A stretch of DNA of 64,000 nt from Ureibacillus chungkukjangi. GTDB taxonomy: Bacteria; Bacillota; Bacilli; Bacillales_A; Planococcaceae. A program made the translations under genes and the position numbers. The stretch is from NCBI RefSeq assembly GCF_003217295.1, contig NZ_QJTJ01000016.1:1-64000 (forward strand). The letters are read 5' to 3'. How positions within the stretch are numbered: position 1 is the first letter of the stretch; every line of letters begins with the position of its first letter. Positions 8,946-17,480 of the stretch are shown here, piece by piece. The notes beneath the pieces were generated by a model that was given only the letters and a program-made list of their open reading frames with translations, did not search any database and was not told the origin of the DNA.

Positions 8946-9923
8946 ATGAGTGAGCATTGGCTGCAAGTACCAGAGTGGACTTGGAATTATTCTTCAGATG
9001 GAAGTGCCCCTGTTTATGTACATCAGTGGGTGCATCAGCTAAATAATATAAAAACTTTACCTGATATGATTCTTTACGGTGCCCCTATTTCTAGATCATC
9101 GATTAGTGTGTCAGGAGCTTCCTTATACCCATCAGAGTTTCGACGAGGCTGGAAAGGTTTCGCTACGTATAATTTGGACGAAACTGTTGACTTATCTCCA
9201 TACAAAGTAGCTGATGCTGGAGACGTATTGATGCATACGACTGATATTCTTTTATCTCATCAAAGAATTCAAAAGTCAACTCAATATTTAGTAGAACACT
9301 TTCCTAACACAACAACCTGTATGATTGGCGGTGACCATTCAACAACAGCATGTGCAGTTCGCGGCATTAAAGAAGCTTTTAAAGAGGAAACCATAGGAAT
9401 CCTTCAGCTTGATACACATCTTGATGTAAGAGATCCAAAAGAATTGGGTCCTGCAAATGGTACACCAATACGGCAATTAATTGATGGGAATATTGTTAAA
9501 GGGGAAAACGTCATCAATATCGGTTTACATGGCTACTTTAATGCAAAGCCGCTGATTGACTATGCGAACGAACATAATATTCAAATGGTTACTTTAAAGA
9601 ATGCACGAAAAGCTGGGTTGATCAATACTATCCAAGAAGCACTCGTGCGTTTGTCCTCAAAGGTCGATCGCATCTACGTAACAATTGATATGGATGTGCT
9701 TGATATATCGGTAGCACCAGGTGTACCGGCATCCACTCCAGGCGGTATGACAACGATTGAACTGTTTGATAGTTTGCTAGAAATCGGAAAGCATCCGGAT
9801 GTTTTGCATATTGATTTTGTATGTCTAGACCCTAGCAAGGACTCGGCGGTTGGTCAGACAGTTAAGAGCGGGGTATATGCATGGTTACAATTTGTGACTG
9901 GCCGTATCTTACAGATTAAATAG
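8946..9923 (+). CDS. hutG: Formimidoylglutamase (arginase/ureohydrolase family)
   Basis: HutG hydrolyses N-formimino-L-glutamate to glutamate and formamide with a binuclear manganese centre. The 325-residue protein shows the three metal-ligand blocks of the arginase family: GGDHSTT, LDTHLDVR and DMDVLDISVAPGVPASTPGG. It starts one base after the hutI stop codon. It is the last hut gene here; no histidine permease gene (hutM) follows, unlike in B. subtilis, so uptake must come from elsewhere in the genome. Confidence 0.94.
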   Translation: MSEHWLQVPEWTWNYSSDGSAPVYVHQWVHQLNNIKTLPDMILYGAPISRSSISVSGASLYPSEFRRGWKGFATYNLDETVDLSPYKVADAGDVLMHTTDILLSHQRIQKSTQYLVEHFPNTTTCMIGGDHSTTACAVRGIKEAFKEETIGILQLDTHLDVRDPKELGPANGTPIRQLIDGNIVKGENVINIGLHGYFNAKPLIDYANEHNIQMVTLKNARKAGLINTIQEALVRLSSKVDRIYVTIDMDVLDISVAPGVPASTPGGMTTIELFDSLLEIGKHPDVLHIDFVCLDPSKDSAVGQTVKSGVYAWLQFVTGRILQIK

Positions 9924-10255
9924 CTTAAGTGAGCGGACTATTGATTGGTTTCTAGTATTGAGCGTAGTCTTCGTGGAAGTTGCAAAAGAAATAAAAGGAA
10001 ATATTTCGGTTATTTTAGATTACAGAGCTAAAAAGGTTGAAATATGGGGAAATATTCTGGCTAACTGCTCAAAATTAGGTAAAATAAAAGGATTTTGGCA
10101 TTATAACAGAAAAAATTTCCTTTATTTTGAGTAAAATAAGGAGATTTTCAAATTTAACAGTAAATTTTCCTGTTATATTCCAAAGCACTGAAATAAGATT
10201 CAATTAGTAGCAAAGTCTAATTAGCTTACATGATAATACGCAATACAAAATTAAG
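9924..10255. repeat. Non-coding stretch with degenerate internal repeats
   Basis: No credible gene lies here. Related AT-rich motifs recur: AAATAAAAGGAAATATT (about 9990), GGGGAAATATTC (about 10045), AAAATAAAAGGATTTT (about 10080), AAAATAAGGAGATTTT (about 10132) and an inverted copy AATTTCCTTTATTTT (about 10116). A short TAACAG/CTGTTA hairpin sits near 10159. This may be a degraded extragenic repeat element or fragments of one; no clean terminator for hutG was identified apart from these weak structures. Confidence 0.4.
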
Positions 10256-10296
10256 AAGACATAACAATGGGTGGGTTCAAAAGCCACTCTGTTATG
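10256..10296. terminator. Hairpin terminator, probably bidirectional
   Basis: AAGACATAACA at 10256-10266 pairs perfectly with TGTTATGTCTT at 10280-10290; an inner GTGG/CCAC pairing is possible. It lies just past the end of the minus-strand acetyltransferase. Confidence 0.65.
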
Positions 10297-10309
10297 TCTT
10301 TCACTTTAT

Positions 10310-10744
10310 TTATAAACTTTTTCGGAAAGAATAACAAAACTTTTCAAATGCAAATTTCCCCTCATAAAATCTATGTGCATCCAATCTCTGAAGACCTGAC
10401 TCCAATGCAATATACACACAATTATTCTCTGAAGCATAATCAGATAAAAATAGCATCAACTCTTTACCATAGCCAGATGATCTAGATGCAGAGCTTGTTA
10501 CTAAATCATATACCCATAGATGCTTTTTGTTATAGAAATTTGTTTTAATAGCAACTCCTGCTAATGCTTGAATTTCTCTATCATTATATAGTGCATATAG
10601 CTCGTAGCCCTCTTGCTCCATAACTTCATATAATTCAAGATACGATTCAAGTGTTAGATCTGTTCGTAATTCTTTCATAATCTCAAAGCTTTTAATCAAA
10701 GCAGCTCTTTCTGTGATTCTTATAATTGTAGTAGCTATCGACAT
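10310..10744 (-). CDS. GNAT-family N-acetyltransferase
   Basis: GNAT enzymes move an acetyl group from acetyl-CoA to an amine. The 144-residue protein has the usual single-domain length. Acetyl-CoA motif A is visible as ASRSSGYGKELM (about residues 86-97), and the following VYIALESGLQRLDAHRFYEGKFAFEKF is the typical C-terminal strand-helix ending. The minus-strand ATG is preceded by GAAGGAGA. It is a single-gene unit; the acceptor is unknown. Confidence 0.85.
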   Translation of the reverse strand: MSIATTIIRITERAALIKSFEIMKELRTDLTLESYLELYEVMEQEGYELYALYNDREIQALAGVAIKTNFYNKKHLWVYDLVTSSASRSSGYGKELMLFLSDYASENNCVYIALESGLQRLDAHRFYEGKFAFEKFCYSFRKSL

Positions 10745-10920
10745 TGTCTTCTCCTTCGTTATAAAAAAATAGATTGACAGAATTTTAAAAATCTAATATA
10801 AGTATAGGTTAATATAGAATTTATTTCCATCTGTTAAAATATATACAAATGAATTTAACGCTTAAAATTGTGATTAGAAACTATCTTATCATAATTAAGT
10901 TCTTATAAAGGGGTGATCTA

Positions 10921-11820
10921 ATGAAAATCGTTATTGCTGGCGGCTCTGGTTTTATTGGCAATAAACTATCTAATCTTTTTATTAGTGAAGGACATGAAGT
11001 GAGTATCCTAACAAGAAAGGAAAAATCTACAGCAAAAGATGTTTCATATGTAAAATGGCTGAACAATGGGGCTACACCTGAGAAAGAGTTAGAAAATATA
11101 GATGTTTTTATCAACTTAGCTGGGGTCTCCATAAACGATGGCAGATGGTCAGAAAAGCACCAAAAGCAGATATATGATAGTCGGATGGAGGCTACGGACG
11201 AGTTACTCAGAATCATCAGCAAATTACCCAAAAAGCCAGCTGTTTTTATCAATGCTAGTGCCATCGGAATTTATCCAGTCTCATTAGATAATGAATATAC
11301 TGAAGCTTCCATTTACACACCTAACGATTTTCTAGGTAGGACTGTAGATGATTGGGAGAAAAAAGCGAAACTAGTGGGTCAGTATGGGACGAGAACAGTC
11401 TTTATGCGTTTTGGGGTGGTACTCGGTGATGACGGTGGTGCACTTCCATTAATGGTTTTACCATATAAGCTATTTGCCGGGGGGACAGTTGGATCAGGTA
11501 AACAGTGGGTTTCTTGGATTCATGTAGCAGATGTAGTAAGAGCAATAGCGTTTGCTGTGAAAAACAATAACTTGAATGGACCTGTGAATATTACATCGCC
11601 AAACCCTGTAAATATGAGGGATTTCGGTAAAACAATTGGAGTAGTTTTAAGTCGTCCTCATTGGTTTCCAGCACCATCTTTACTTATGAAAGTGGCACTT
11701 GGACAAAAAAGTAAACTAGTCCTTGAGGGACAAAAAGTATTACCTAAAGTTCTGCTCAAAGAAGGATTTGAATTTAGTTTCCCAACCCTTGAAAAAGCTT
11801 TGAAAGATTTATTAGGTTAA
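10921..11820 (+). CDS. TIGR01777-family NAD(P)-binding epimerase-like protein
   Basis: A 299-residue extended-SDR protein of the YfcH/TIGR01777 type. The Rossmann motif GGSGFIGNKL is at residues 7-16. The family signature blocks NLAGVSINDGRW, INASAIGIYP and RFGVVLGDDGGALP are present, and the C-terminal GQKVLPKVLLKEGFEFSFPTLEKAL matches the DUF1731-type tail of these proteins. The start is preceded by AAGGGGTGAT. Substrate unknown; a role in sugar-nucleotide or division-related metabolism has been suggested for relatives but nothing here decides it. Confidence 0.9.
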   Translation: MKIVIAGGSGFIGNKLSNLFISEGHEVSILTRKEKSTAKDVSYVKWLNNGATPEKELENIDVFINLAGVSINDGRWSEKHQKQIYDSRMEATDELLRIISKLPKKPAVFINASAIGIYPVSLDNEYTEASIYTPNDFLGRTVDDWEKKAKLVGQYGTRTVFMRFGVVLGDDGGALPLMVLPYKLFAGGTVGSGKQWVSWIHVADVVRAIAFAVKNNNLNGPVNITSPNPVNMRDFGKTIGVVLSRPHWFPAPSLLMKVALGQKSKLVLEGQKVLPKVLLKEGFEFSFPTLEKALKDLLG

Positions 11821-11843
11821 TTGTTTAGTTGGAGGTTGTTTTA

Positions 11844-12227
11844 TTGACAAAAAAATCATTTATTCACTGTTTGTTGATTTTAATTATTGCAATCTTTGTA
11901 TACTCCAATAAATTTTACTATCCACCACTCCCAATCGAAAATGTAAGTAAAAGAGAAGTGCTTAATATATTGAATAGCTCAAGTAGCCCCATTGTATCGC
12001 TAACCGCTGAAAAAGGTTATGAATGGTTCATTATTAACAGCCAGAATCAAATGGCAGTTGATGAAATTATCAAGGATAAGGTAAGTCAAAGTGGGTGGAA
12101 ATTTACTAATAAAGATGGTAGCGGGCTCTTTTTTGAGAAACTAGGTGAAAGATTGATAGTTACTACTGAAAAATGGACAGGTAATTATTCAATAGCACAA
12201 ATTCCCGATGATTTTAACCAGAAATAG
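11844..12227 (+). CDS. Small membrane-anchored protein of unknown function
   Basis: I place the start at the TTG at 11844, seven bases after GGAGGT, giving 127 residues; the in-frame TTG at 11829 overlaps the ribosome site itself. Residues 2-20 form one hydrophobic segment (signal anchor or uncleaved signal), followed by a soluble domain of about 100 residues, probably outside the membrane. It is 23 bases after the epimerase gene and may be co-transcribed with it. I do not recognise a family. Confidence 0.65.
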   Translation: MTKKSFIHCLLILIIAIFVYSNKFYYPPLPIENVSKREVLNILNSSSSPIVSLTAEKGYEWFIINSQNQMAVDEIIKDKVSQSGWKFTNKDGSGLFFEKLGERLIVTTEKWTGNYSIAQIPDDFNQK

Positions 12228-12346
12228 GTTTGTTCTCTAGCTGAGGCAAATCTTTTTTTATGAACTTCTTTACTTCTTAAAATATAGTAGAAAATGGAAA
12301 AATGAGGTAAAATATGGTTAGACTATTCAAAATTGGAGGAACTAGG

Positions 12347-13081
12347 GTGAAGGAGACTATTCATAATTTTGAAGAATTACTGGAAATGCTCGATTCATTG
12401 TTACGTGATCCAACAGATTTTTGGGATAGCTTTTATTCAAAGCGTAATAAAAGCATCCCGTTTTTTGTTAATTTTCCAGATGAAAATTTAGTTGAATGCT
12501 TTGAAAAAGAGATATTTCAACAAGGAGATGTTCTGGAATTGGGTTGTGGTCCTGGGAGAAACGCAATTTATTTTGCTCATAAAGGTTGTCATGTTGATGC
12601 AGTTGATATATCAAAAGAATCTATAAAATGGGCTGAGGAACGTGCTTTTGAGCAGAATGTGAAGGTCAATTTTATACATGAAAATATATTCGATTTAGAT
12701 ATTGTTGAAAGCAGCTATGACATCGTATATGACTCAGGTTGCTTTCATCATATTGCACCACACAGAAGAATTGGTTATCTTGAGCTAGTAAAAAAAGCAT
12801 TAAAACCAAATGGTTATTTTGCTATCAGCTGTTTTGAACAGGGTGGGGCAGTAGGAGGATCTGCTATCTCTGACTGGGAGGTTTATAGATTACGAAGTCT
12901 ACAGGGGGGATTAGGATACACAGAAGAAAGATTAAGATCTATATTTCAGGATTTTAAAGAAATTGAAATTAGGAAAATGAAAATCGTGGAACAACCAGAT
13001 AAAGTCTTTGGTATTTCAGGATTATTAGTTGGATTATTTCAATATCAGAAAAACAATTATTTTGAAATGAAAGGTGGATAA
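12347..13081 (+). CDS. Class I SAM-dependent methyltransferase
   Basis: The SAM-binding motif I is VLELGCGPGRNAIYFA, followed by the acidic HVDAVDISKESIKWA loop and YDIVYDSGCFHHIAPHRR (motif IV region). The GTG at 12347, six bases after GGAGGA, is the better start; the upstream ATG at 12314 has no ribosome site. From GTG the protein has 244 residues. The substrate is not apparent. It is followed after two bases by a small zinc-ribbon gene, so the two are probably co-translated. Confidence 0.87.
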   Translation: MKETIHNFEELLEMLDSLLRDPTDFWDSFYSKRNKSIPFFVNFPDENLVECFEKEIFQQGDVLELGCGPGRNAIYFAHKGCHVDAVDISKESIKWAEERAFEQNVKVNFIHENIFDLDIVESSYDIVYDSGCFHHIAPHRRIGYLELVKKALKPNGYFAISCFEQGGAVGGSAISDWEVYRLRSLQGGLGYTEERLRSIFQDFKEIEIRKMKIVEQPDKVFGISGLLVGLFQYQKNNYFEMKGG

Positions 13082-13083
13082 TT

Positions 13084-13278
13084 TTGAATTGTAACCATTG
13101 TCAAAGTGAATTGATTAAAAATTGCGAAGTAAATGTCGAGGGTGGCTTGTATGGAGTGAAAATAATTAAAAAGAAAAAAGGATTGTTTAATAATGTTTCC
13201 GAAAAAACAAAGGCAGCAGTATGCCCAAGTTGTGGATATGTTGCATTCTATATCGATAATTATAAAGAATTCATTTAA
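13084..13278 (+). CDS. Small zinc-ribbon protein of unknown function
   Basis: A 64-residue protein with CNHC (residues 3-6) and CPSC (about 47-50), four cysteines spaced as a zinc ribbon, and a lysine-rich middle (KIIKKKKG). The TTG start lies two bases after the methyltransferase stop codon with GAAAGGTGG as ribosome site, suggesting coupling. Similar short ribbon proteins are common in Firmicutes, with no assigned role. Confidence 0.65.
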   Translation: MNCNHCQSELIKNCEVNVEGGLYGVKIIKKKKGLFNNVSEKTKAAVCPSCGYVAFYIDNYKEFI

Positions 13279-13350
13279 AAGTCAGTCAATTAATTAAAAG
13301 ATTTGATTTTGAACTGTTTCATAAAAGGCATGGAAATAGGAGGTACCACT

Positions 13351-13932
13351 ATGGTCAATTCATTTGGAATAGCATTAGATCCCCCATATACGTTTAATTT
13401 TTTAATCTATATTCAAAATATTTACCTCAACCAAAAAAATACTGAAGAGGATTATTTTTATAAGCATCCCTATATACCATCGAAAATTTCATTTAAGAAA
13501 GATTTTGAATTGCAATTTAATGACTTATTTGATGAGATATCGCACAGGATTATGAAAAATGATCACGATTTGGTCATTTTTTATGAAGAAAACGAGTTGA
13601 TCTATAATAGATTGTTTGAACAGACTCCAGAAAGCTTCAATAAATATAATGACATCTATAAAGCCTTTCAAGTTTGGTGGAGAAGTACTGCAGGACAAAG
13701 CTCTATCGAAATGCATGTATATGAAAGGACTAATAGCTTGTATGAGGCATTAAGTACTTACTTAAAGAAAAAGAAAATTATTCCTAGTAAAGGTTTGAAA
13801 ATAAATCTAATCTTTGATAAGTGTATTTTGTCGAATAGTAACTTCCATCCTTATTTTGCAACTGTTTCTATTGAAGAAATTATATTTTATCAGGAAGAGC
13901 TAGCCTCTAATTTAAAGGGATGTTTATCATGA
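13351..13932 (+). CDS. Hypothetical protein, cytoplasmic
   Basis: The ATG at 13351 follows TAGGAGGT with good spacing, giving 193 residues; upstream in-frame start codons have no ribosome site. No signal peptide or membrane helix is seen. The sequence is rich in aromatic and acidic residues, with a helix-forming middle (QFNDLFDEISHRIM, SLYEALSTYLKKKK). I do not recognise the family or a catalytic motif. Confidence 0.6.
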   Translation: MVNSFGIALDPPYTFNFLIYIQNIYLNQKNTEEDYFYKHPYIPSKISFKKDFELQFNDLFDEISHRIMKNDHDLVIFYEENELIYNRLFEQTPESFNKYNDIYKAFQVWWRSTAGQSSIEMHVYERTNSLYEALSTYLKKKKIIPSKGLKINLIFDKCILSNSNFHPYFATVSIEEIIFYQEELASNLKGCLS

Positions 13933-14014
13933 AGTTTCCTAAGAGCATCTTTGAAACAGATAGTAAAAAATGGTAAAATAGTGTTAAAAAGATGAGGGTT
14001 TAAGGGGGATATTG

Positions 14015-15007
14015 ATGGGCAGCTCTTCACTAGATTTTGTAACTCCAGAAAATTTTGGGCATGTTTTTTTACATGGAAATCCAGAATTAATCTATAACCA
14101 ATGCAGCATAGAGTTTAAGCAGCTAATTACACTATCAGACTTTAAAAAAATGGTTCAAAGCTTCAATAGAAAAGTAAGAAGCTATCAATTTCTGCAAAGC
14201 TCCTCTTTAGGCTTAATACAACAGTATTTGTGGCTAGATAATCATAGAAAAAAGGCTGTCTGTGTTGCTTTTGATTCATCAAATACTATTCACCGTTTAT
14301 TAATAAAACCCTATTTAACCTTCCCTAAGAGTGATAAACGTTATACAAAAAACTTCTATAATATGCCTATCAACAAAGAATGGTTTGTTTTCTGGGGTGG
14401 AAATAACGAATTTCTCAATTATCACTACGCCTATAAATCGCAAAGATATGCTTATGATTTAGTCATCATGAAGGAACATCAAACCTACAAAGATAGTACA
14501 TCGCAAAATGAAAATTTCTATGCATTCAATCAAGAGGTTGTTGCTCCTGATGCTGGTACAGTAGTGAAAGTGGTAAATCATGTCGCTGACAATATCCCAG
14601 GAGTGATGAATGCTTCAGAGCCAGCTGGAAATTATGTTATTTTAAAGCATTTAAATAACGAATATAGCTTATTAGCACATTTTAAACAGAATTCTATAAA
14701 CGTAAAAAAGGGCGATAAATTGAAACAGGGACAGGTGATTGGATTATGTGGGAATTCAGGACATTCTTCTGAGCCACATATTCATTTTCAAGTAATGAAT
14801 TCACCAAATCTAAAAAAATGTAAATCGATTAGTATCCGCTTTTCAAACGGTGTACAGCCAGTTCAAGGAGATTTTGTAGGAGAAGGTGCTCTCTTTCATA
14901 ACACTGCCGATAAACGGACTCCATCCCTTGATAAAGCAGAGCTGTTTGTACTTATAGGAGAGGCGTTAATTACAATACCTCGTTTCTTTCTGTCATTTTT
15001 CAGATGA
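14015..15007 (+). CDS. M23-family (LytM-type) peptidase domain protein
   Basis: The C-terminal half holds a complete M23 metallopeptidase site: a first zinc histidine and aspartate in the YAYKSQRYAYDLV region (about residues 140-152), NYVILKHLNNEYSLLAH near 205-222 and SSEPHIHFQV near 255 (the HxH motif). These enzymes cut peptide cross-bridges in peptidoglycan. The N-terminal ~120 residues resemble the small DUF3887-like domains often joined to such peptidases. I see no N-terminal signal peptide, which is odd for a wall hydrolase; the C-terminal PRFFLSFF stretch is short and hydrophobic. The ATG at 14015 follows AAGGGGGAT. Confidence 0.8.
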   Translation: MGSSSLDFVTPENFGHVFLHGNPELIYNQCSIEFKQLITLSDFKKMVQSFNRKVRSYQFLQSSSLGLIQQYLWLDNHRKKAVCVAFDSSNTIHRLLIKPYLTFPKSDKRYTKNFYNMPINKEWFVFWGGNNEFLNYHYAYKSQRYAYDLVIMKEHQTYKDSTSQNENFYAFNQEVVAPDAGTVVKVVNHVADNIPGVMNASEPAGNYVILKHLNNEYSLLAHFKQNSINVKKGDKLKQGQVIGLCGNSGHSSEPHIHFQVMNSPNLKKCKSISIRFSNGVQPVQGDFVGEGALFHNTADKRTPSLDKAELFVLIGEALITIPRFFLSFFR

Positions 15008-15066
15008 TTCTAATGAATGGATTTTTCCACTGAGTATTTGTAAATTTATTTAATTGAAGGTGTGTT

Positions 15067-15531
15067 ATGGACTATAAAAGTATTTTGCATCAAATCGAGA
15101 TTGCGGTTAATACAATTGTACAAATGATAGAAAAGTTAGAAGACGTAGATTTGCAAAAGAGACCTACACCAAACAAACAATCTATTGGTGAACTCTTAAC
15201 TCATTTAGCAGTCATTTGTGAAGCTGATTGGCGAAATTCCAATGAGGCAACAGAGTCACAAATGACGGCATTTTATTCAGAAAATGCTTACACAACTTTG
15301 CAGTCAATAAAGGATGTACTTCTTACAAGCTTTCAAGCATTAAAGGATAATTACTCGGGTTTGTCAGATGAAGAGCTTATTGAACAAACAACAGCCTACT
15401 GGGGGATAACTTACACAAGATATGAATGGCTATTAGAAATAATGGCACACATTTACCATCATAGAGGTCAGTTACATGCTATGCTTGTGCATTGCTATAG
15501 TAAAGATCCCAAGATAATGATGTTTGAATAA
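15067..15531 (+). CDS. DinB-family protein
   Basis: A 154-residue four-helix-bundle protein of the DinB/YfiT superfamily. The metal-binding histidines are visible as LLTHLA (His46) and, near the C-terminus, MAHIYHHRGQLHAML. Relatives are thiol-dependent or metal-dependent transferases; the name comes from a damage-inducible gene, but no LexA site is seen here. ATG follows GAAGGTGTGTT. Confidence 0.85.
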   Translation: MDYKSILHQIEIAVNTIVQMIEKLEDVDLQKRPTPNKQSIGELLTHLAVICEADWRNSNEATESQMTAFYSENAYTTLQSIKDVLLTSFQALKDNYSGLSDEELIEQTTAYWGITYTRYEWLLEIMAHIYHHRGQLHAMLVHCYSKDPKIMMFE

Positions 15532-15554
15532 CCGAGAAAAGATGAGGTATCTTC

Positions 15555-15820
15555 ATGGAATTTAATATTCGAAAATCAAATGAATATGATATTCAAAACC
15601 TTTGCACAATTAGAAACAAGAAAGAGTAGCTCCAAAGCTAAGTGATCTATTTGTTCATTAAGAATTTCGTGGTCATGGTGTAGGTTCAGCATTAATAAAG
15701 TTTCGTGAAAAATTAGCGAGAGAAGAAGGGTTTTCTGAAATATTCGTAAATGTAGATCCCTTTGAAAATCCAAAGATGCTTCAGCTCATTACAACTTTTG
15801 AACGATTACTTTTTCCCTAG
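15555..15820 (+). pseudogene. Decayed GNAT acetyltransferase
   Basis: A start with a ribosome site (GAGGT before ATG 15555) reads MEFNIRKSNEYDIQNLCTIR and soon stops. About 30 bases on, another frame reads VAPKLSDLFVH, then a stop codon where GNAT proteins usually have proline, then EFRGHGVGSALI (acetyl-CoA motif A) and a normal GNAT C-terminal half ending at 15820. The gap corresponds to roughly 50 missing residues. So the gene has an internal deletion with frameshift plus at least one nonsense codon. Confidence 0.8.
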
Positions 15821-15891
15821 AAATAATTGTAAAAAGTATAATCTTTGATAAAATATGTATATTAAAAGAGAAGAAGCAGAAAAGGTGGTGA

Positions 15892-17106
15892 ATGACGATT
15901 CTTAAGAAGTATTTTTTATTAATTGGTTTGTTGATACTGGTATCATGTGTTGATAAGAATTTCACGAATCAAAATCAAAATCAAAATCAAGTAGATAATG
16001 ATGATACCTCTACTGTCAAAGAAGATAATATCTCCAAAGCTATAGAGGAAGCAGATAAACCTGAACCGAAAGAGCCTGAATATTATTCTGCTACCATCTC
16101 GGCAATTGGTGACATTTTAGCTCATAGTCCAGTTTACAAAGAAGCTTATATTGGAAATAATCAATACGATTTTTCTATAATGTTTACAAAAGTGAAACCA
16201 TACATAGAAAGAGCTGATATTACAGTTGCAAATAGTGAAAGTATTGTTGGCGGACAGGAAATTGGCATCTCAAGCTATCCTCAATTTAACAGCCCTTACG
16301 AATTAGCGGATATTTTAAAAGCTGTTGGAGTTGATGTAGTGAATATGGCCAATAACCATACATTGGATAGAGGAGAACAAGCAATCCAAAACGCAACCAA
16401 CTATTGGCGTGAGTTAGGTATCGAGTATGTCGGCGCAGCTACAAGTCAAGAGGAAGCAGAGCAAATTAAGACTTTAACTGTCAATAATATCACCTTTTCC
16501 TTTTTAGGCTACACTTATGGCACAAATGGTATACAGGTACCAGATGGAAAAGATTATCTGGTGAGCTATATTGAAGAAGAAAAAATGATTCAAGACATTC
16601 AACGGGCCAAAGAAATCTCTGATCTTGTTGTTTTAAATTTACATATTGGGGATGAATACAGTCGTTCCCAAAATGAGTATCAGGAGAAAATTGCCCAGCT
16701 GGCCGCTGATAATGGTGTTCATATTATTTTCGCCCATCATCCACATGTATTACAGCCAGCAAAGTGGTATACCGGTGTCGAAGGAAATCAAACCTTTGTC
16801 ATTCATTCATTAGGAAATTTCCTTTCTTCGCAAGATAAGCTTTATCGACAAATTGGAGCAGTTCTCGAATTAGAAGTCAATAAAACCATCACTTATGATA
16901 AGGTAGGTAATGCAAATACCTTAATCGAGGTAAAAAATCCGAAGCTATTACCAACCTATGTGAAATTTTCCAATTGGAAGGATTTCGAAATTATTCCGAT
17001 GTACCAACTAACAAATGACAGTTTACCCAATGCTACGGGTGTTTACGATGAAATTAAAAAGCATATGTCACAATACGTTCCAAATATAGAATTTATTGAA
17101 ACATAA
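15892..17106 (+). CDS. CapA-family (PgsA-like) lipoprotein
   Basis: A 404-residue lipoprotein (LLILVSC, Cys19) with an Asn/Gln-rich linker (QNQNQNQNQ) and then a CapA/PgsA calcineurin-like metallophosphoesterase-fold domain. Family hallmarks: AIGDILAH, NSESIVGG, VVNMANNHTLDRGEQA, LHIGDEYSR and IFAHHPHVLQPAKWY. PgsA takes part in poly-gamma-glutamate export in Bacillus, but no pgsB/pgsC neighbours are present, and stand-alone CapA-like proteins are common with unclear function. ATG 15892 follows AAAGGTGGTGA. Confidence 0.85.
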   Translation: MTILKKYFLLIGLLILVSCVDKNFTNQNQNQNQVDNDDTSTVKEDNISKAIEEADKPEPKEPEYYSATISAIGDILAHSPVYKEAYIGNNQYDFSIMFTKVKPYIERADITVANSESIVGGQEIGISSYPQFNSPYELADILKAVGVDVVNMANNHTLDRGEQAIQNATNYWRELGIEYVGAATSQEEAEQIKTLTVNNITFSFLGYTYGTNGIQVPDGKDYLVSYIEEEKMIQDIQRAKEISDLVVLNLHIGDEYSRSQNEYQEKIAQLAADNGVHIIFAHHPHVLQPAKWYTGVEGNQTFVIHSLGNFLSSQDKLYRQIGAVLELEVNKTITYDKVGNANTLIEVKNPKLLPTYVKFSNWKDFEIIPMYQLTNDSLPNATGVYDEIKKHMSQYVPNIEFIET

Positions 17107-17113
17107 TGATAAG

Positions 17114-17153
17114 CCAAGTTAGAAGGATTTATCCTTTTTAACTTGGTTTTTCT
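17114..17153 (+). terminator. Terminator after CapA-like gene
   Basis: CCAAGTT and AAGGAT pair with ATCCTT and AACTTGG across a short loop; followed by TTTTTCT. Confidence 0.8.
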
Positions 17154-17213
17154 ATTCATAGTGCCTCTTCACTTGGATATGTTAAGTAGTAAGAAACTTT
17201 AGGAGAAAAACGC

Positions 17214-17426
17214 ATGCAAGAATTTAAAGTGACTTATTTTTTTGACGAGCAGCATTATGTAAGACGGTTTATTCATGTGGAATCTCAAGAAGTAGCAGAG
17301 GCGTTAATTCGAAAGGAAAGAGATCACTACATCGAATTTACCGATAGTAGAGGAATTTACCACGAATTAAATACTCGGAATGTACGGGTTACGCAAGTAT
17401 CTGCATATCACCGGAAGAAGAAATAA
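17214..17426 (+). CDS. Small conserved-looking basic protein, unknown
   Basis: A 70-residue protein starting at ATG 17214 behind AGGAGAAAAACGC. It has alternating strands and a central helix (SQEVAEALIRKERDHYIEF), a basic C-terminus (HRKKK) and no cysteine or membrane segment. It lies 54 bases before the hydrolase gene. Function unknown. Confidence 0.65.
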   Translation: MQEFKVTYFFDEQHYVRRFIHVESQEVAEALIRKERDHYIEFTDSRGIYHELNTRNVRVTQVSAYHRKKK

Positions 17427-17480
17427 TATTATGAACTGATAGAAGGAAGCTATACATTTAAAAACGAAGGGAGTTAACCT

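Noticed and set aside
10267-10485. Plus-strand 72-codon frame overlapping the GNAT gene
   Set aside because: Antisense to a clear acetyltransferase and begins inside a terminator hairpin.
15067-15531. SOS control of the DinB-family gene
   Set aside because: The name is historical; no LexA site is found upstream.
15892-17106. Poly-gamma-glutamate capsule operon
   Set aside because: Only a CapA/PgsA-like lipoprotein is present; no pgsB or pgsC homologue is nearby.
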